NCBI RefSeq assembly: GCF_002198735.1
Contig: NZ_MWLO01000145.1
Coordinates: 1-64,000 of the forward strand
Direction: 5' to 3'
Length of the DNA stretch: 64,000 nt
From: Ideonella sp. A 288
GTDB taxonomy: Bacteria; Pseudomonadota; Gammaproteobacteria; Burkholderiales; Burkholderiaceae_C
Shown here one piece after another: positions 26,277 to 35,519 of this stretch. Below the pieces are notes generated by a model, which saw only the letters and a program-made list of their open reading frames with translations, was not told the origin of the DNA and ran no database searches. A program made the position numbers and the translations under genes. Each line of letters begins with the position of its first letter. Within the stretch, counting starts at the first letter, position 1.

Positions 26277-27896
26277 ATGCCGACCGTCCGCCGATCGCGT
26301 CCCGAAGCGATGATCTCTCTCCTGCTGGCCTGTTCTGCCTTGTTGTCGGCCTGCGGTGGTGGTGGCGAGGACGACGTGTTCGCGGCCGATGCCGCGGTGG
26401 CGCCGGCCACGATGCCGATGGATCCGGCCGCCCTGCCGCTCGACCTGGCCGCCAAGTCTGCGCGGCCCCTGCCGGTGCCGGCCTGGACGTCGACGGTGGC
26501 CGCCGTCACCCCGCCGCCGACGGCCGCGCGGCCGGACTCTGCCCAGAAGGTGGGTACCCGCACGGCCGGCACGCCCTACGTCGAGATCTTCGAGCCCCTG
26601 GCCACCGATGCCAGCGGCTCGGCCACGGCCGGCGTGCTGCCCAACCATTGGGGCGGGCACCAGACCCGCGTCACGGTGCACCGCGACGGCACCGTGCGGG
26701 CGCTGATCCTGTTCAAGGACGGCGCCGGCAACCTGGCCTGGCGCCTGATGAAGCGCGCGGCGGCCGAGAACTCGGCCTGGGTCGCCGAAGGCAGTGCCAA
26801 GACCCAGGACGACGCGGTGCTGCTGCGCGACCCGGTCAGCGATGCCGCTCTGGTGGTGGCCTGGCCGGCCTCGGTGCCCACCGTGTACGCGACGCCAGCG
26901 CTCACGCCTCGCGCGCTGCCCGGCACCTGGCAGGTGATGGGCAAGGACTCGCGCCACTACAGCGGCGCCGGCATCGCCCCCGATGGCACGCTGTGCCTGA
27001 AGGCCTCGGTGGAACTGCCCACCGCCGTGCCCACCTCCAACACCGACACCAGCTACCTTTGCGGCAAGCCCGGCCTGCAGGGCGGCGCCGGGCAGTGGTT
27101 TGCGCAGCAGACCCGGCACATCGGTGACCGCCACGCCTACGACTACCTGTTCCCCACAGTGGTCGACGGCAGCCTGTCGCTGGTGGCCACGGCCACCCGC
27201 GACCTGTACAAGACCGCCGCCGGGCTGCCCGACCTGGCGGGCTTCCCCTATGTCTTCAATGGCACGCGGCAGTACGTGGCCGGGGCTTCGAGCAGCGCGC
27301 GCTGGAGCCAGGCCGACATCGTCGAGCCGCTGCCCACGCCGGCGAACGCCACCGCCTCGCCGCTGATGTGGCAGGTCGACGGCCTGCTCGACAGCCGCCA
27401 GCGCCTGCTGGTGGTGACCTACGCCGACTCACCAACCGACGCCAGCATGCGCGGCTTCCACTTCAAGGCCACCAACCTGGCCGGGGCCACGCTGGCCTCG
27501 ATGAAGCTGGGCACCCTGCCCCCCTACGGCAAGGTGCGCCTGTTCGAGGACGCGCGCCAGCGCCTGTGGCTGCTGCACAGCAATGCGGGGACGACGCAGT
27601 CCGAGCTGACGCTGTACCGGGTGGACGAGACCACCGACGGCAGCGGACGCACAGTCTTCAGCCTGAGCGGCAAGACCGACCTCAGCGACGCCGCCTACCC
27701 CTACGCCATCGAAGGCAGCCCGATGCTCGCGGTGGCGCGCGGCGGCAACGACGGCAGCCTGGCCATCGACGGCCTGTTCGCCGCCTGTGCCACGCCGTAT
27801 GTGCGCGGCACCGCCTTCTCCAGCGCCAGTTGCTACGGCGCCGATGGCCGCGGCACCCAGCGGGTGTTCCACTTCCGCATCCGGCTGCCCGACTGA
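26277..27896 (+). CDS. Large predicted lipoprotein of unknown function in the polysaccharide locus
   Basis: The 539-residue protein has a charged start (MPTVRRSRPEA), a hydrophobic core and the lipobox LLSAC with Cys26, followed by GGGGEDD, so it is probably an outer-membrane or periplasmic lipoprotein. Residues 27-85 are a Pro/Ala linker. The remainder contains repeated short beta-strand units with Trp, Tyr and Gly turns (for example DGTVRALILFKDGAGNLAW and DSRQRLLVVTYADS), which suggests a beta-propeller-like fold; this is a guess from pattern. The ATG at 26277 gives a better signal peptide than 26310. I do not recognise a family. It ends 19 bp from the convergent minus-strand operon. Confidence 0.72.
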   Translation: MPTVRRSRPEAMISLLLACSALLSACGGGGEDDVFAADAAVAPATMPMDPAALPLDLAAKSARPLPVPAWTSTVAAVTPPPTAARPDSAQKVGTRTAGTPYVEIFEPLATDASGSATAGVLPNHWGGHQTRVTVHRDGTVRALILFKDGAGNLAWRLMKRAAAENSAWVAEGSAKTQDDAVLLRDPVSDAALVVAWPASVPTVYATPALTPRALPGTWQVMGKDSRHYSGAGIAPDGTLCLKASVELPTAVPTSNTDTSYLCGKPGLQGGAGQWFAQQTRHIGDRHAYDYLFPTVVDGSLSLVATATRDLYKTAAGLPDLAGFPYVFNGTRQYVAGASSSARWSQADIVEPLPTPANATASPLMWQVDGLLDSRQRLLVVTYADSPTDASMRGFHFKATNLAGATLASMKLGTLPPYGKVRLFEDARQRLWLLHSNAGTTQSELTLYRVDETTDGSGRTVFSLSGKTDLSDAAYPYAIEGSPMLAVARGGNDGSLAIDGLFAACATPYVRGTAFSSASCYGADGRGTQRVFHFRIRLPD

Positions 27897-27904
27897 CGGG
27901 CCAG
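27885..27904. terminator. Weak hairpin at the convergent end of the two eps arms
   Basis: CTG-CCCG and CGGG-(C)-CAG form a 7-bp stem with one bulge around ACTGA, spanning the stop codon of the plus-strand lipoprotein gene. No T tract follows. The gap between the converging genes is only 19 bp, so any terminator must overlap coding sequence. Confidence 0.3.
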
Positions 27905-27915
27905 GCACACCGCCG

Positions 27916-29934
27916 TCAGATCACCTGCAAGCGCGTCAGCACCCGCTGCCCCGGCCGCAGCCGGCTGCTCACCACCAGCACCGGCGCCGGCGCGCGGTGG
28001 TAGAAGCGGTCGGACACCCAGCCCTGCGGCGGCGACGACGCGCCCTGCACCACCGACGCCGACAGGTCGTCGCCCAGCGCCTCGATCAGCAGCGCGTGCA
28101 CGCGGCCGGCCACGCGCCATCCGCCGCCGGGCACCTGCTCGACCCTGGCATGCGCCGGCGCATGCCAGTGCCAGGCCACGTCGTGCGGCTCGGCGCAGCC
28201 CAGCCAGTCCTCGACCTCCAAGCGCCGCGCGGCGCGGTCGAGCCGCACGCGGCGATGGTGCACCACCGGGTCGCGCAGGTGGCCATAGCCCGTGTGATGG
28301 GCGACCACCTCGAGGCTGTCGCCGTCGTCGCGCAGGCTGTCCACCGTGCAGGCCACGTCGCGCAGCCACAGGAACGAGCCGCCGTAGATCGACTGATCGC
28401 AGCCGTCGACCTCCAGCGTGTTGTGCGCACGGGTGCTGCGGAAGAAGTGCCGCCACGCCGGCTCGGTGTTGTAGCAGTAGGTGCCCGGGTCGACCAGCAG
28501 CGGCTCGCCACCGACCGACAGTTGCAGCGACAGCGCATCCGCATGGCCATGACCGGCGATGCCGTGGTAGCCCAGTGGGCCCACGTCGAACTGCGCGCGC
28601 AGTTCGTGCGGCGTGTGCAGGGCATCGCCGAGCAGCACGATGCCGGCGTCGGAAAACACCGTCGGCAGCGCGGCCGGAACCTCGTCCGCCGGGTCTTGCG
28701 GCGGCGCAGGCGTCGGCGGCAGCAGCCAGGCCACCTGCGCCCCGGCGGCATGCCGCACCAAGGCCGCTTTGGCGGCCACGTCCGACCGGGCGGTGAGGGC
28801 CGCGCCCATCGCCACCAGCGCCGCATACTGGCTGAAGTGGGGCGACGGATCGAGGCGGAACACCTCGCCGTCGTCGGCGTCGCCGTACATGGGCACGTTG
28901 CCGTCACAGTCCATCAGCGCCGCCACGGCGGCCAGCGCCAGGCCGATGCGATCCCACGCCGCCGGCGAGAGGTCGTCGCCGCTGGCCGTGCCGCACAGCG
29001 CCGCCGCCAGCACGAACTGCAGCGCGAACTTGTGATAACACATCGCCTGCTCGGCATTCAGGCCGTCGGCGCCAAACTGCAGCTGCAGCTCGCGCTCCAG
29101 CTCGCGCCGGGCCTGCTCGCGCAGTGGCCGGGTCTCGGCCCAAAGGTCCCAGGTGTGGGCCGCGACGAAGACCCCCGCCACCTCGCCGAGCAGGTGGTTG
29201 TTGGCCGACGAGTGGCGCGAGTAGTTGTCGCTGGCGAAGCGGATGTGCTGGTAGACGCTGCCCATCCATCGATCCAGCAGCGCGGCCCCCGCGGCGCCAT
29301 CGAACATCGGGCTGGCGCGTCCGCCCACCAGATGCCACACCAGGCTCCAGACGATCAGGCGCACGCCGTGCTCGACCGGCGACGACCAGTTCGGCCCCAG
29401 CGGATAGGGGCACTCGGCGAGCCAGCCGTCGAGCAGCGTGCGCAGGCGGTCCAGGTAGGCCCGCCGTCCCGTCATCGCCCAGGCCTGCGCCAGCGGCAGC
29501 CACCAGACGTGGCGGTTCATCTCCCACAGGAACTTCACGTCCACGCCGTCGGGCAGGTGGCGGAAATCGATGAACAGGCCGAATCGATGGGGCGGCGTCC
29601 AGCCGCTGCGCGGGTCGGCGTTCCAGTGCACGTCGGCCGCGGTGGCATGGCCGAACAGCGTCGGCCCCGCGGTCAGCAACTGGTCGGCAGCGGCCAGCAG
29701 GTCGGCACGCGAACCGGCATCGATCTCGCCGGCCTCGGGCACGCGGCACCAGGCCGGGCCGAAACGGGCATCACCGGCGCGCGGCGGCACGCACCGCGCA
29801 TCCCCGATGCCGGCGCGCTGCATCAACATGCGCAGCGCCTCGGTCAGCCGGTGCGGCAGTTCGCCCGGGGCCATGCGCTGCAGTCGGCGGCGCAGCCACA
29901 CCAGCCGCTGCAGGCGCGGACGGCGGTGGGTCAT
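27916..29934 (-). CDS. Heparinase II/III family protein (alginate-lyase-like)
   Basis: The 672-residue protein has an N-terminal alpha/alpha toroid with NRHVWWLPLAQAWAMTG, LIVWSLVWHLVGG and SANNHLLGEVAGVFVAAHTW. A C-terminal beta-sandwich follows, with GYHGIAGHGHADALSLQLS, VDPGTYCYNTEPAWRHFFR and RAHNTLEVDG. This is the heparinase II/III layout of polysaccharide lyases acting on uronic-acid polymers. No clear signal peptide is visible. Such genes are common in exosortase-linked polysaccharide loci. It may edit or degrade the polymer, or have lost lyase activity. The ATG at 29934 overlaps the upstream gene's stop (ATGA). Confidence 0.85.
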   Translation of the reverse strand: MTHRRPRLQRLVWLRRRLQRMAPGELPHRLTEALRMLMQRAGIGDARCVPPRAGDARFGPAWCRVPEAGEIDAGSRADLLAAADQLLTAGPTLFGHATAADVHWNADPRSGWTPPHRFGLFIDFRHLPDGVDVKFLWEMNRHVWWLPLAQAWAMTGRRAYLDRLRTLLDGWLAECPYPLGPNWSSPVEHGVRLIVWSLVWHLVGGRASPMFDGAAGAALLDRWMGSVYQHIRFASDNYSRHSSANNHLLGEVAGVFVAAHTWDLWAETRPLREQARRELERELQLQFGADGLNAEQAMCYHKFALQFVLAAALCGTASGDDLSPAAWDRIGLALAAVAALMDCDGNVPMYGDADDGEVFRLDPSPHFSQYAALVAMGAALTARSDVAAKAALVRHAAGAQVAWLLPPTPAPPQDPADEVPAALPTVFSDAGIVLLGDALHTPHELRAQFDVGPLGYHGIAGHGHADALSLQLSVGGEPLLVDPGTYCYNTEPAWRHFFRSTRAHNTLEVDGCDQSIYGGSFLWLRDVACTVDSLRDDGDSLEVVAHHTGYGHLRDPVVHHRRVRLDRAARRLEVEDWLGCAEPHDVAWHWHAPAHARVEQVPGGGWRVAGRVHALLIEALGDDLSASVVQGASSPPQGWVSDRFYHRAPAPVLVVSSRLRPGQRVLTRLQVI

Positions 29935-31376
29935 CGAGGCAGCCCCGCCACCAGTGCCGCGCCCAGGTAGCGCTCGATCGGCAGGTGCTGGATCAGCAGC
30001 CGCTGCTTGCCCCGCGCGGTGCGCTCGATCGACGCCACCTCCTCGACCTGCACGCGGCAGCCGCCCTGGGTCTTGTCGAACACCGCCTGCGCCAGGTCGC
30101 GGCGCTGGTCGGGCGTCAGCGGCCGCAGCGGCACCACGCGCAGGATCAGCAGGCCGGGCTCGTGCTGCTCGAACTGCAGCCGCAGGCAGTGGTCGAGCTG
30201 GTCGAAGTGCGCCGCGCCCAAGGTGGTGATCGAGACCAGCCGCTGGTCGTGGCAGACGACGAACTCCTGCACCCGGCCCTCGATGCGCTCGCACACCGGG
30301 TGGCCCGGCCACTGCGGATTCGGCCCCGAGCCCAGCACCGCGTAGTCGCCGGTGCGATAGCGAATGAAAGGCATGACCGCATTGTCGAAGCTGGTGCCCA
30401 CCAGTTCGCCCACCGCGCCGGGCGTGGTGACGGGCCGGCCCGCCTCGTCGATCAGTTCCAGGTGGCCGTAGTGCGGCCAGAAGTGGTAGCGCGGGTCGTC
30501 GGCCAGCGTGTGCGCGAACAGCACGCGCTCGGAATGGCCGTACTGCACGATCACCGGGCATTCGAAGAAGGCCTTGAAGGCGGCCAGATGGTGCTCGAAC
30601 ACCGACTCGGACGTGAGCAGCACGCCGCGCACCTCACCCAGCAGGTCGGACAGGCCCTCGCTCTTCAGCCACGCCAGCAGCGGATAGAGCGCCGACGGGT
30701 AGGCATGCACCCAGCGCGGCTGCCACTGGCGCAGGGCTTCGGCATAGCGCGGCATGTGCTGGGGCTCGAGGTGGTCGGAACTGAGGATCAGGTGGCGCTT
30801 GATCGGCTCGTACATCCACAGCCGGCCGTCGGCCTGGGCCGCGCCCGCCACGGTGCGGCCGCGCAGCGCCAGCACCACGCCGTCGCCATCGGTGCCGCAG
30901 CGCTCGGCCAGGGTGTTGACGGCCGCCCACTCGCGCGCGCGGGTCACTCCTTTTTCGAGGTAGAAGCTCATCGGCACGGCCGTGGAGCCGCCGGTGAACA
31001 TCTTCAGCCGCTGCGCCGGCCGGGCGGCCTCGCTGAGGTACTGGCCGAGATTGGCCTTGAGCTGGGCCTTGTCGAGCAGCGGCAGTTGCGACAGCACGCC
31101 GAAGGGATCGTCGCGCACGCGGCCCAGCAGGCCGGCGTGGGCGCGGTAGGCCGGCACGCTGGCCAGGGCCACCTGCAAGGTGTCGGCCAGTTGCGCGGCG
31201 ATGGCCTCGGGATCGGGCCACGCGGCCTCGAACCGCGCCTTGAACCGCGCGTAGCCCGCCCCGAAGCGCACCGACTCGGGGATGTGCGCATAGGCGCCGC
31301 CGACCACCGACTTCACCCACTGCGGCGACGCGGTGTAGTGGCCCAGCAGGCGGTGGAGGTGGTCGTCGATGGGCAT
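29931..31376 (-). CDS. Phenylacetate-CoA ligase/CapK-like adenylate-forming enzyme
   Basis: The 481-residue protein resembles the PaaK/CapK branch of adenylate-forming enzymes. It has the phosphate-binding-like KMFTGGSTAVPMSFYLEKG near residue 126, the YGHSERVLFAH block, RYRTGDYAVL with its conserved aspartate, RIEGRVQEF, and a C-terminal IERTARGKQRLLIQ with a candidate catalytic lysine. It should activate a carboxylic acid as the adenylate. In capsule loci the substrate of this branch is unknown. Its ends overlap or nearly abut neighbours in the long minus-strand operon. No membrane segment is present. Confidence 0.83.
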   Translation of the reverse strand: MPIDDHLHRLLGHYTASPQWVKSVVGGAYAHIPESVRFGAGYARFKARFEAAWPDPEAIAAQLADTLQVALASVPAYRAHAGLLGRVRDDPFGVLSQLPLLDKAQLKANLGQYLSEAARPAQRLKMFTGGSTAVPMSFYLEKGVTRAREWAAVNTLAERCGTDGDGVVLALRGRTVAGAAQADGRLWMYEPIKRHLILSSDHLEPQHMPRYAEALRQWQPRWVHAYPSALYPLLAWLKSEGLSDLLGEVRGVLLTSESVFEHHLAAFKAFFECPVIVQYGHSERVLFAHTLADDPRYHFWPHYGHLELIDEAGRPVTTPGAVGELVGTSFDNAVMPFIRYRTGDYAVLGSGPNPQWPGHPVCERIEGRVQEFVVCHDQRLVSITTLGAAHFDQLDHCLRLQFEQHEPGLLILRVVPLRPLTPDQRRDLAQAVFDKTQGGCRVQVEEVASIERTARGKQRLLIQHLPIERYLGAALVAGLPR

Positions 31377-31387
31377 GGTCGCGCGCC

Positions 31388-32491
31388 TCAGGGCCGGCTG
31401 GCCTGGGCTTGGCGATCGGCCGCGCGCGGCGCGATGCCCAGGCGCTCGTAGATCGCCCCCACGCGCTGCAGCACCTGCTCGGCACCGTAGCGCTGCGTGG
31501 CCCGCTCACGCGCCGCCCGGCCCAGCCGCTGGCGCAAGGCGTCGTCGCCCAGCAGTCGGTCGAGCGCCTGCGCCAGCGCCTCGACATCGCCCGGGGGCAC
31601 CAGCAGGCCGTGCACGCCGTCGTCCACTGCCTCGGGGATGCCGCCCACCGGGGTGACCACCACCGCCTTGCCCTGCGCCATGGCCTCGAGCATGGCCATC
31701 GGCAGGCCCTCGTCGTGCGAGGGCAGCGCGAAGATCTGCGCCCGCTCGAACTGCTCGGTGCGCTGCGCCGGACCGACCCAGCCGAGCACCTCGACGCAGT
31801 CCTGCAGGCCGTGCTGCGCGATGTGCGCACGCAGCGCCTCGAGCTCGCCGTCGCCACCGATGGCCAGGCGCAGCGCCGGGTGCCGCTCGCGCAGCCGCGC
31901 CACGGCGTCGACCAGCGCGAAGGTGCCCTTGCGCTGGCCGATGCGGCCGAGGAACAGGATGCGCTGGCCTTCTTCGGCCCGCGCCGCCACCCCGCTCGGC
32001 AGGCGCACCGGGTTGGCCACGACCTCGATGCGCGCGCCAGGCGCCAGGCCCTGCATGAAATCGGCCCAGGATTGCGACAGCGCCACCACCTGCGAGCTGC
32101 GCTCGAGCGTGCGGACGACCCAGCGGCGCATCCAGCCGTAGCGCAGGCCGCCGACGAAGCGGTGGAACTCGGCCCCGTGCAGGTGGAACACCGTGGGCAC
32201 GCCGAAGCCGCGCGCCAGCGCCAGATAGATCGACTTGCGCACGAAGCTCACGTCGGACGCCGACTGCGCGTGCAGCAGCGCCACCTGGCCGCGCAGCAGC
32301 AGGCCCAGCAGATTCAGGCCGCCGCGCGCCGCCCACCACAGCTTGGCCAGCCTGCCGTCGTTGACATGCGACACCACGTACTTCACAGGGTAGCGGTCCG
32401 CCAGGCCGTCGGCCAGGTAGATCGAAACCACCGAGGCGATGCCGCCCTGCCCTGCGGGGTCCGGTCCGATGATCACGACGTGTCTGGTCAT
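31388..32491 (-). CDS. Glycosyltransferase family 4 protein
   Basis: The 367-residue protein is a GT-B enzyme. The N-terminal domain starts with VVIIGPDPAGQGGIASVVS. The C-terminal GT4 domain has RILFLGRIGQRKGTFALVDA, the helix GDGELEALRAH and the donor-binding block LPSHDEGLPMAMLEAMAQGK, including the EX7E motif. It transfers one sugar to the growing lipid-linked repeat unit on the cytoplasmic face. Donor and linkage cannot be read. The frame is open to 34396, but the ATG at 32491 fits the family start and lies 17 bp after the upstream asparagine synthase stop. Confidence 0.88.
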   Translation of the reverse strand: MTRHVVIIGPDPAGQGGIASVVSIYLADGLADRYPVKYVVSHVNDGRLAKLWWAARGGLNLLGLLLRGQVALLHAQSASDVSFVRKSIYLALARGFGVPTVFHLHGAEFHRFVGGLRYGWMRRWVVRTLERSSQVVALSQSWADFMQGLAPGARIEVVANPVRLPSGVAARAEEGQRILFLGRIGQRKGTFALVDAVARLRERHPALRLAIGGDGELEALRAHIAQHGLQDCVEVLGWVGPAQRTEQFERAQIFALPSHDEGLPMAMLEAMAQGKAVVVTPVGGIPEAVDDGVHGLLVPPGDVEALAQALDRLLGDDALRQRLGRAARERATQRYGAEQVLQRVGAIYERLGIAPRAADRQAQASRP

Positions 32492-32508
32492 GGCGTGTCC
32501 GCCCGCGC

Positions 32509-34398
32509 CTACAGCGACAGCCCGCGGGCGCGGACCCACAGCTCGAGGTTCAGCAGCATCCACAGCAGCTTCTGCCGGTTGACCTGGCCCGACATGTGCT
32601 CGTCCACATGGCGCGCCAGCACCTCGCGCCGCAGCAGGCCGGCCACGGTGGAACCGGTCCCCAGCAGCAGGTCGCCGACCATGTCGCGCATCGACGTGCG
32701 CAGCCACACCTCGGTGGGCATGCTGAAGCCCACCTTGGGCCGGTCGATGATGGTGGCCGGCAGCAGCGGCCGCACCGCCTGCTTCAGGATGTGCTTGCCG
32801 CGCCGGCCGTGCAGGCGCCAGCCGTCGGGGAAGCTGGAGGCCAGCGCGATCACCTCGTGGTCCATGAAGGGCATGCGCGCCTCCAGGCCGGCCGCCATGG
32901 TCATGCGGTCGCCGCGCTCGAGCAGGTTGTCGGGCAGCCAGCTGGTCTGGTCGAAGTACAGCACGCGGCGCAGCGCCGAGGTGCCGGCCTGCACGTCGAA
33001 CGGGTAGGCGGCGCTGCCGGACAGGTCGGACGGCCACGCACCGCACAAGGCCTGCACCTCCTGCGGCGACAGCGCGCCGAACCAGCGCGGCATGCGCTCC
33101 TCGGCACGCGCCAGGCCCATCGAATCGACCACCGTGCGGATGCGCCCGGCCAGGGCCGGCAGCCGGGTCGCCCAGCGCTCCAGCAAGTGGTGGCGCAGCA
33201 GCGTCGGCAGGCGCTGGTAGCGCCCGGCGTGCGGCTCGAACACGTACTTCGGGTAGCCGGCGAAGACCTCGTCGCTGCCCTCGCCGCTGAGCACCATCTT
33301 GACGTGCCGGCGGGCCTCGCGCGAGAGCAGGTAGATCGGCACGTCGGCCGGCTCGGCGATCGGCGCATCGCGGTGGAAGGCCGCCAGCGGCAGCGCGTCC
33401 TGCATGTCCTTCGGGCTGATCAGCAGTTCGTGGTGCTGGGTGCCGAAGCGCTCGGCCACCAGGCGGCAGTACGACAGTTCGCTGTAGGCCGCCTCGGCGA
33501 AGCCGACCGAGAAGGTGCGCACCGGCGTGGCACTGCACTGCGCCATCAGCGCGACGATGGCCGACGAGTCGATGCCGCCGGACAGGAACGCACCGAACGG
33601 CACGTCCGACTGCATCTGCAGCCGCACCGTCTCGGCCAGCCGCTCGCGCAGGGCCTCGGCCGCCGAGGCCGGGGTGTGCCTCGCCGCTGGCGGCGAGGCC
33701 ACCCAGGGCCGCGCATCGGGCGGCTGGAACCAGCGCCGCTCGGTGCAGCCCTGCGCCGTCCACACCAGCAGGCAGCCGGGCGGCAGCTTGCGCACGCCGC
33801 GCACCCAGGTGGCCGGACCCGGCACGTAGCGGTACTGCAGGAAGTGCGCGAGCACGTCGCGGTTGAGCCGCGCGTCCAGGCCCGGGAAGCCCAGCAGCGC
33901 ACCCAGTTCGGAGGCGAAGGCCAGCGTGCCGTTCACCTCGGCCAGGTACAGCGGCTTCTCGCCATACCGGTCGCGCGCGATCAGCAAGCGCTGCCGCGGC
34001 CCGTCCCAGAGGGCGAACGCGAACATGCCGCGCAGGTGCTGCACGCAGTCGTCGCCCCAGGCCTGGTAGGCGTGCAGCAGCACCTCGGTGTCGGACGTGG
34101 TGTGGAAGGTGTGGCCCAGCGCCTGCAGTTCGGCGCGCAGTGCACCGTGGTTGTAGATCTCGCCGTTGAAGACCAGTTGCAGCGCGCCGTCTGCTCCGGC
34201 CATCGGCTGGTCGCCGGTGACCAGGTCGATGATGGCCAGCCGGCGATGCCCAAGGCCAACCTCGCGCCGGCCATCGGCCAGCGCACAGCGCACCATGCCC
34301 GCGCCGTCGGGGCCGCGGTGGGCCACGGCGTCGGTCAGCGCGGCCAGCACGCGCGCGCCGTCCGCCACCACGCCGGCGTAGCCGGCTATGCCGCACAT
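32509..34398 (-). CDS. asnB: Asparagine synthase (glutamine-hydrolysing) family amidotransferase, first copy
   Basis: The 629-residue protein begins MCGIAGYAGVV. Cys2 is the glutaminase nucleophile and the class II amidotransferase domain continues with HRGPDGAGM and VFNGEIYNH. The synthetase domain carries the ATP pyrophosphatase loop FLSGGIDSSAIVALMA and SGEGSDEVFAGYPKY. Family members make asparagine, but in polysaccharide loci they are suspected to amidate uronic acids or other carboxylates. The ATG at 34398 is fixed by Cys2. A second homologue lies at 43026-44996. The position next to a CapK-like enzyme and heparinase supports a polymer role. Confidence 0.9.
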   Translation of the reverse strand: MCGIAGYAGVVADGARVLAALTDAVAHRGPDGAGMVRCALADGRREVGLGHRRLAIIDLVTGDQPMAGADGALQLVFNGEIYNHGALRAELQALGHTFHTTSDTEVLLHAYQAWGDDCVQHLRGMFAFALWDGPRQRLLIARDRYGEKPLYLAEVNGTLAFASELGALLGFPGLDARLNRDVLAHFLQYRYVPGPATWVRGVRKLPPGCLLVWTAQGCTERRWFQPPDARPWVASPPAARHTPASAAEALRERLAETVRLQMQSDVPFGAFLSGGIDSSAIVALMAQCSATPVRTFSVGFAEAAYSELSYCRLVAERFGTQHHELLISPKDMQDALPLAAFHRDAPIAEPADVPIYLLSREARRHVKMVLSGEGSDEVFAGYPKYVFEPHAGRYQRLPTLLRHHLLERWATRLPALAGRIRTVVDSMGLARAEERMPRWFGALSPQEVQALCGAWPSDLSGSAAYPFDVQAGTSALRRVLYFDQTSWLPDNLLERGDRMTMAAGLEARMPFMDHEVIALASSFPDGWRLHGRRGKHILKQAVRPLLPATIIDRPKVGFSMPTEVWLRTSMRDMVGDLLLGTGSTVAGLLRREVLARHVDEHMSGQVNRQKLLWMLLNLELWVRARGLSL

Positions 34399-34460
34399 GG
34401 CGAGTCCTTCGGGCTGGCGCAGCCGCGGAAGTGATGGAAGATGAAGTGCATGGCCAGTGT

Positions 34461-35486
34461 CTAACGCGTGATGCGGTCGAGCCAGGCGACCCGGGAGAAG
34501 ATCAGGCGCTGCGCCACGATGGGCAGCACCAGGCCGGCCACCAGCAGCACCGGCAGGGCCACGGCGAAGCGCCAGCCATCCCAGCCGGTGGTCATCAGGA
34601 TCATGGCCCTCACCAGGCCCAGCGCGAGCGAGTTCATCAGGTAGATCGTCAGCGAGGCCGTGCCCAGCACCACCAGCACTTGCGCGGCGCGCCCGGCCCC
34701 CAGCCGAAGCGCCACCGCGTGCGCCGCCGGCACCGCCGCCAGGCCCAGCACCGTGGGCTGCACCGCCGCCGGGCTGAGCGCGATGGCCCCCACGAACGCG
34801 CCCAGGGCCACCCACCAATGCCGGCGCAGCCAGGGGACCCAGGCGTCGCGGTGTGCCACGGCCCACTGGCCCAGCAGAAAGAACACAAGGTAGCGCGCGG
34901 TCTGGTGCAGGGCAAGGAGATTGGTCACGCCCACGTAGACCGACAGCAGGTGCAGCCCCGCCGCCACGAGCAGGGCCGACACCGGCGCCCCGGGCAGCCA
35001 GGCCAGCAGCGCGATGGCCAGCAGTTCCACCTGCAGCAGCGCGACGATGAACCACAGGTACGACGCAAAGCCACTGGTCGGGTAGAGCACCAGGTTGGCC
35101 AGATCCGTCCACAGGTGCTGCACCGGCCGGTCGACCGGCAGAATGCCCGCGGCCAGCGACTTGGCCACCAGCACGATGGCGGCGAACAGCAGGTAGGCGG
35201 GCAGCAGCCGCGCGGCGGTCTTCTTCCAGCGCGCCAGGCGGGTGTCGGCCGGCCCGATGAAGAACACGTAGCCGCTGAAGAAGAAGAACAGCCCCATGTG
35301 GAAGCTGTAGAGGCAGGCGTTCATGGTGGCGTACCACCCGTTGCCGGCCGGATGGATGTCGCGCGCGACCACGTGGCCCAGCACCACCAGCACGATGGCC
35401 AGGCCCTTGGCGACGTCGACGTCGATCAGGCGCTCGGCAGCGCGCGGCGCCACGCCGACCGTGGGGGACGGCCGTGGCTCAGCCAT
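34461..35486 (-). CDS. Acyltransferase 3 family membrane protein (polysaccharide O-acetyltransferase)
   Basis: The 341-residue protein has about ten transmembrane helices and the acyltransferase-3 opening DVAKGLAIVLVVLGHVVA, whose histidine is the likely catalytic residue. FHMGLFFFFSGYVFFIG and SYLWFIVALLQVELLAI follow. Members of this family move acetyl or other acyl groups onto sugars in O-antigens and exopolysaccharides at the inner membrane. The start at 35486 lies 33 bp after the WecG-like gene. It probably decorates the polymer; the acyl group is unknown. Confidence 0.87.
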   Translation of the reverse strand: MAEPRPSPTVGVAPRAAERLIDVDVAKGLAIVLVVLGHVVARDIHPAGNGWYATMNACLYSFHMGLFFFFSGYVFFIGPADTRLARWKKTAARLLPAYLLFAAIVLVAKSLAAGILPVDRPVQHLWTDLANLVLYPTSGFASYLWFIVALLQVELLAIALLAWLPGAPVSALLVAAGLHLLSVYVGVTNLLALHQTARYLVFFLLGQWAVAHRDAWVPWLRRHWWVALGAFVGAIALSPAAVQPTVLGLAAVPAAHAVALRLGAGRAAQVLVVLGTASLTIYLMNSLALGLVRAMILMTTGWDGWRFAVALPVLLVAGLVLPIVAQRLIFSRVAWLDRITR

Positions 35487-35519
35487 GGGCCCGCTCCGCG
35501 GCGATGACGAGGGGCGCTG

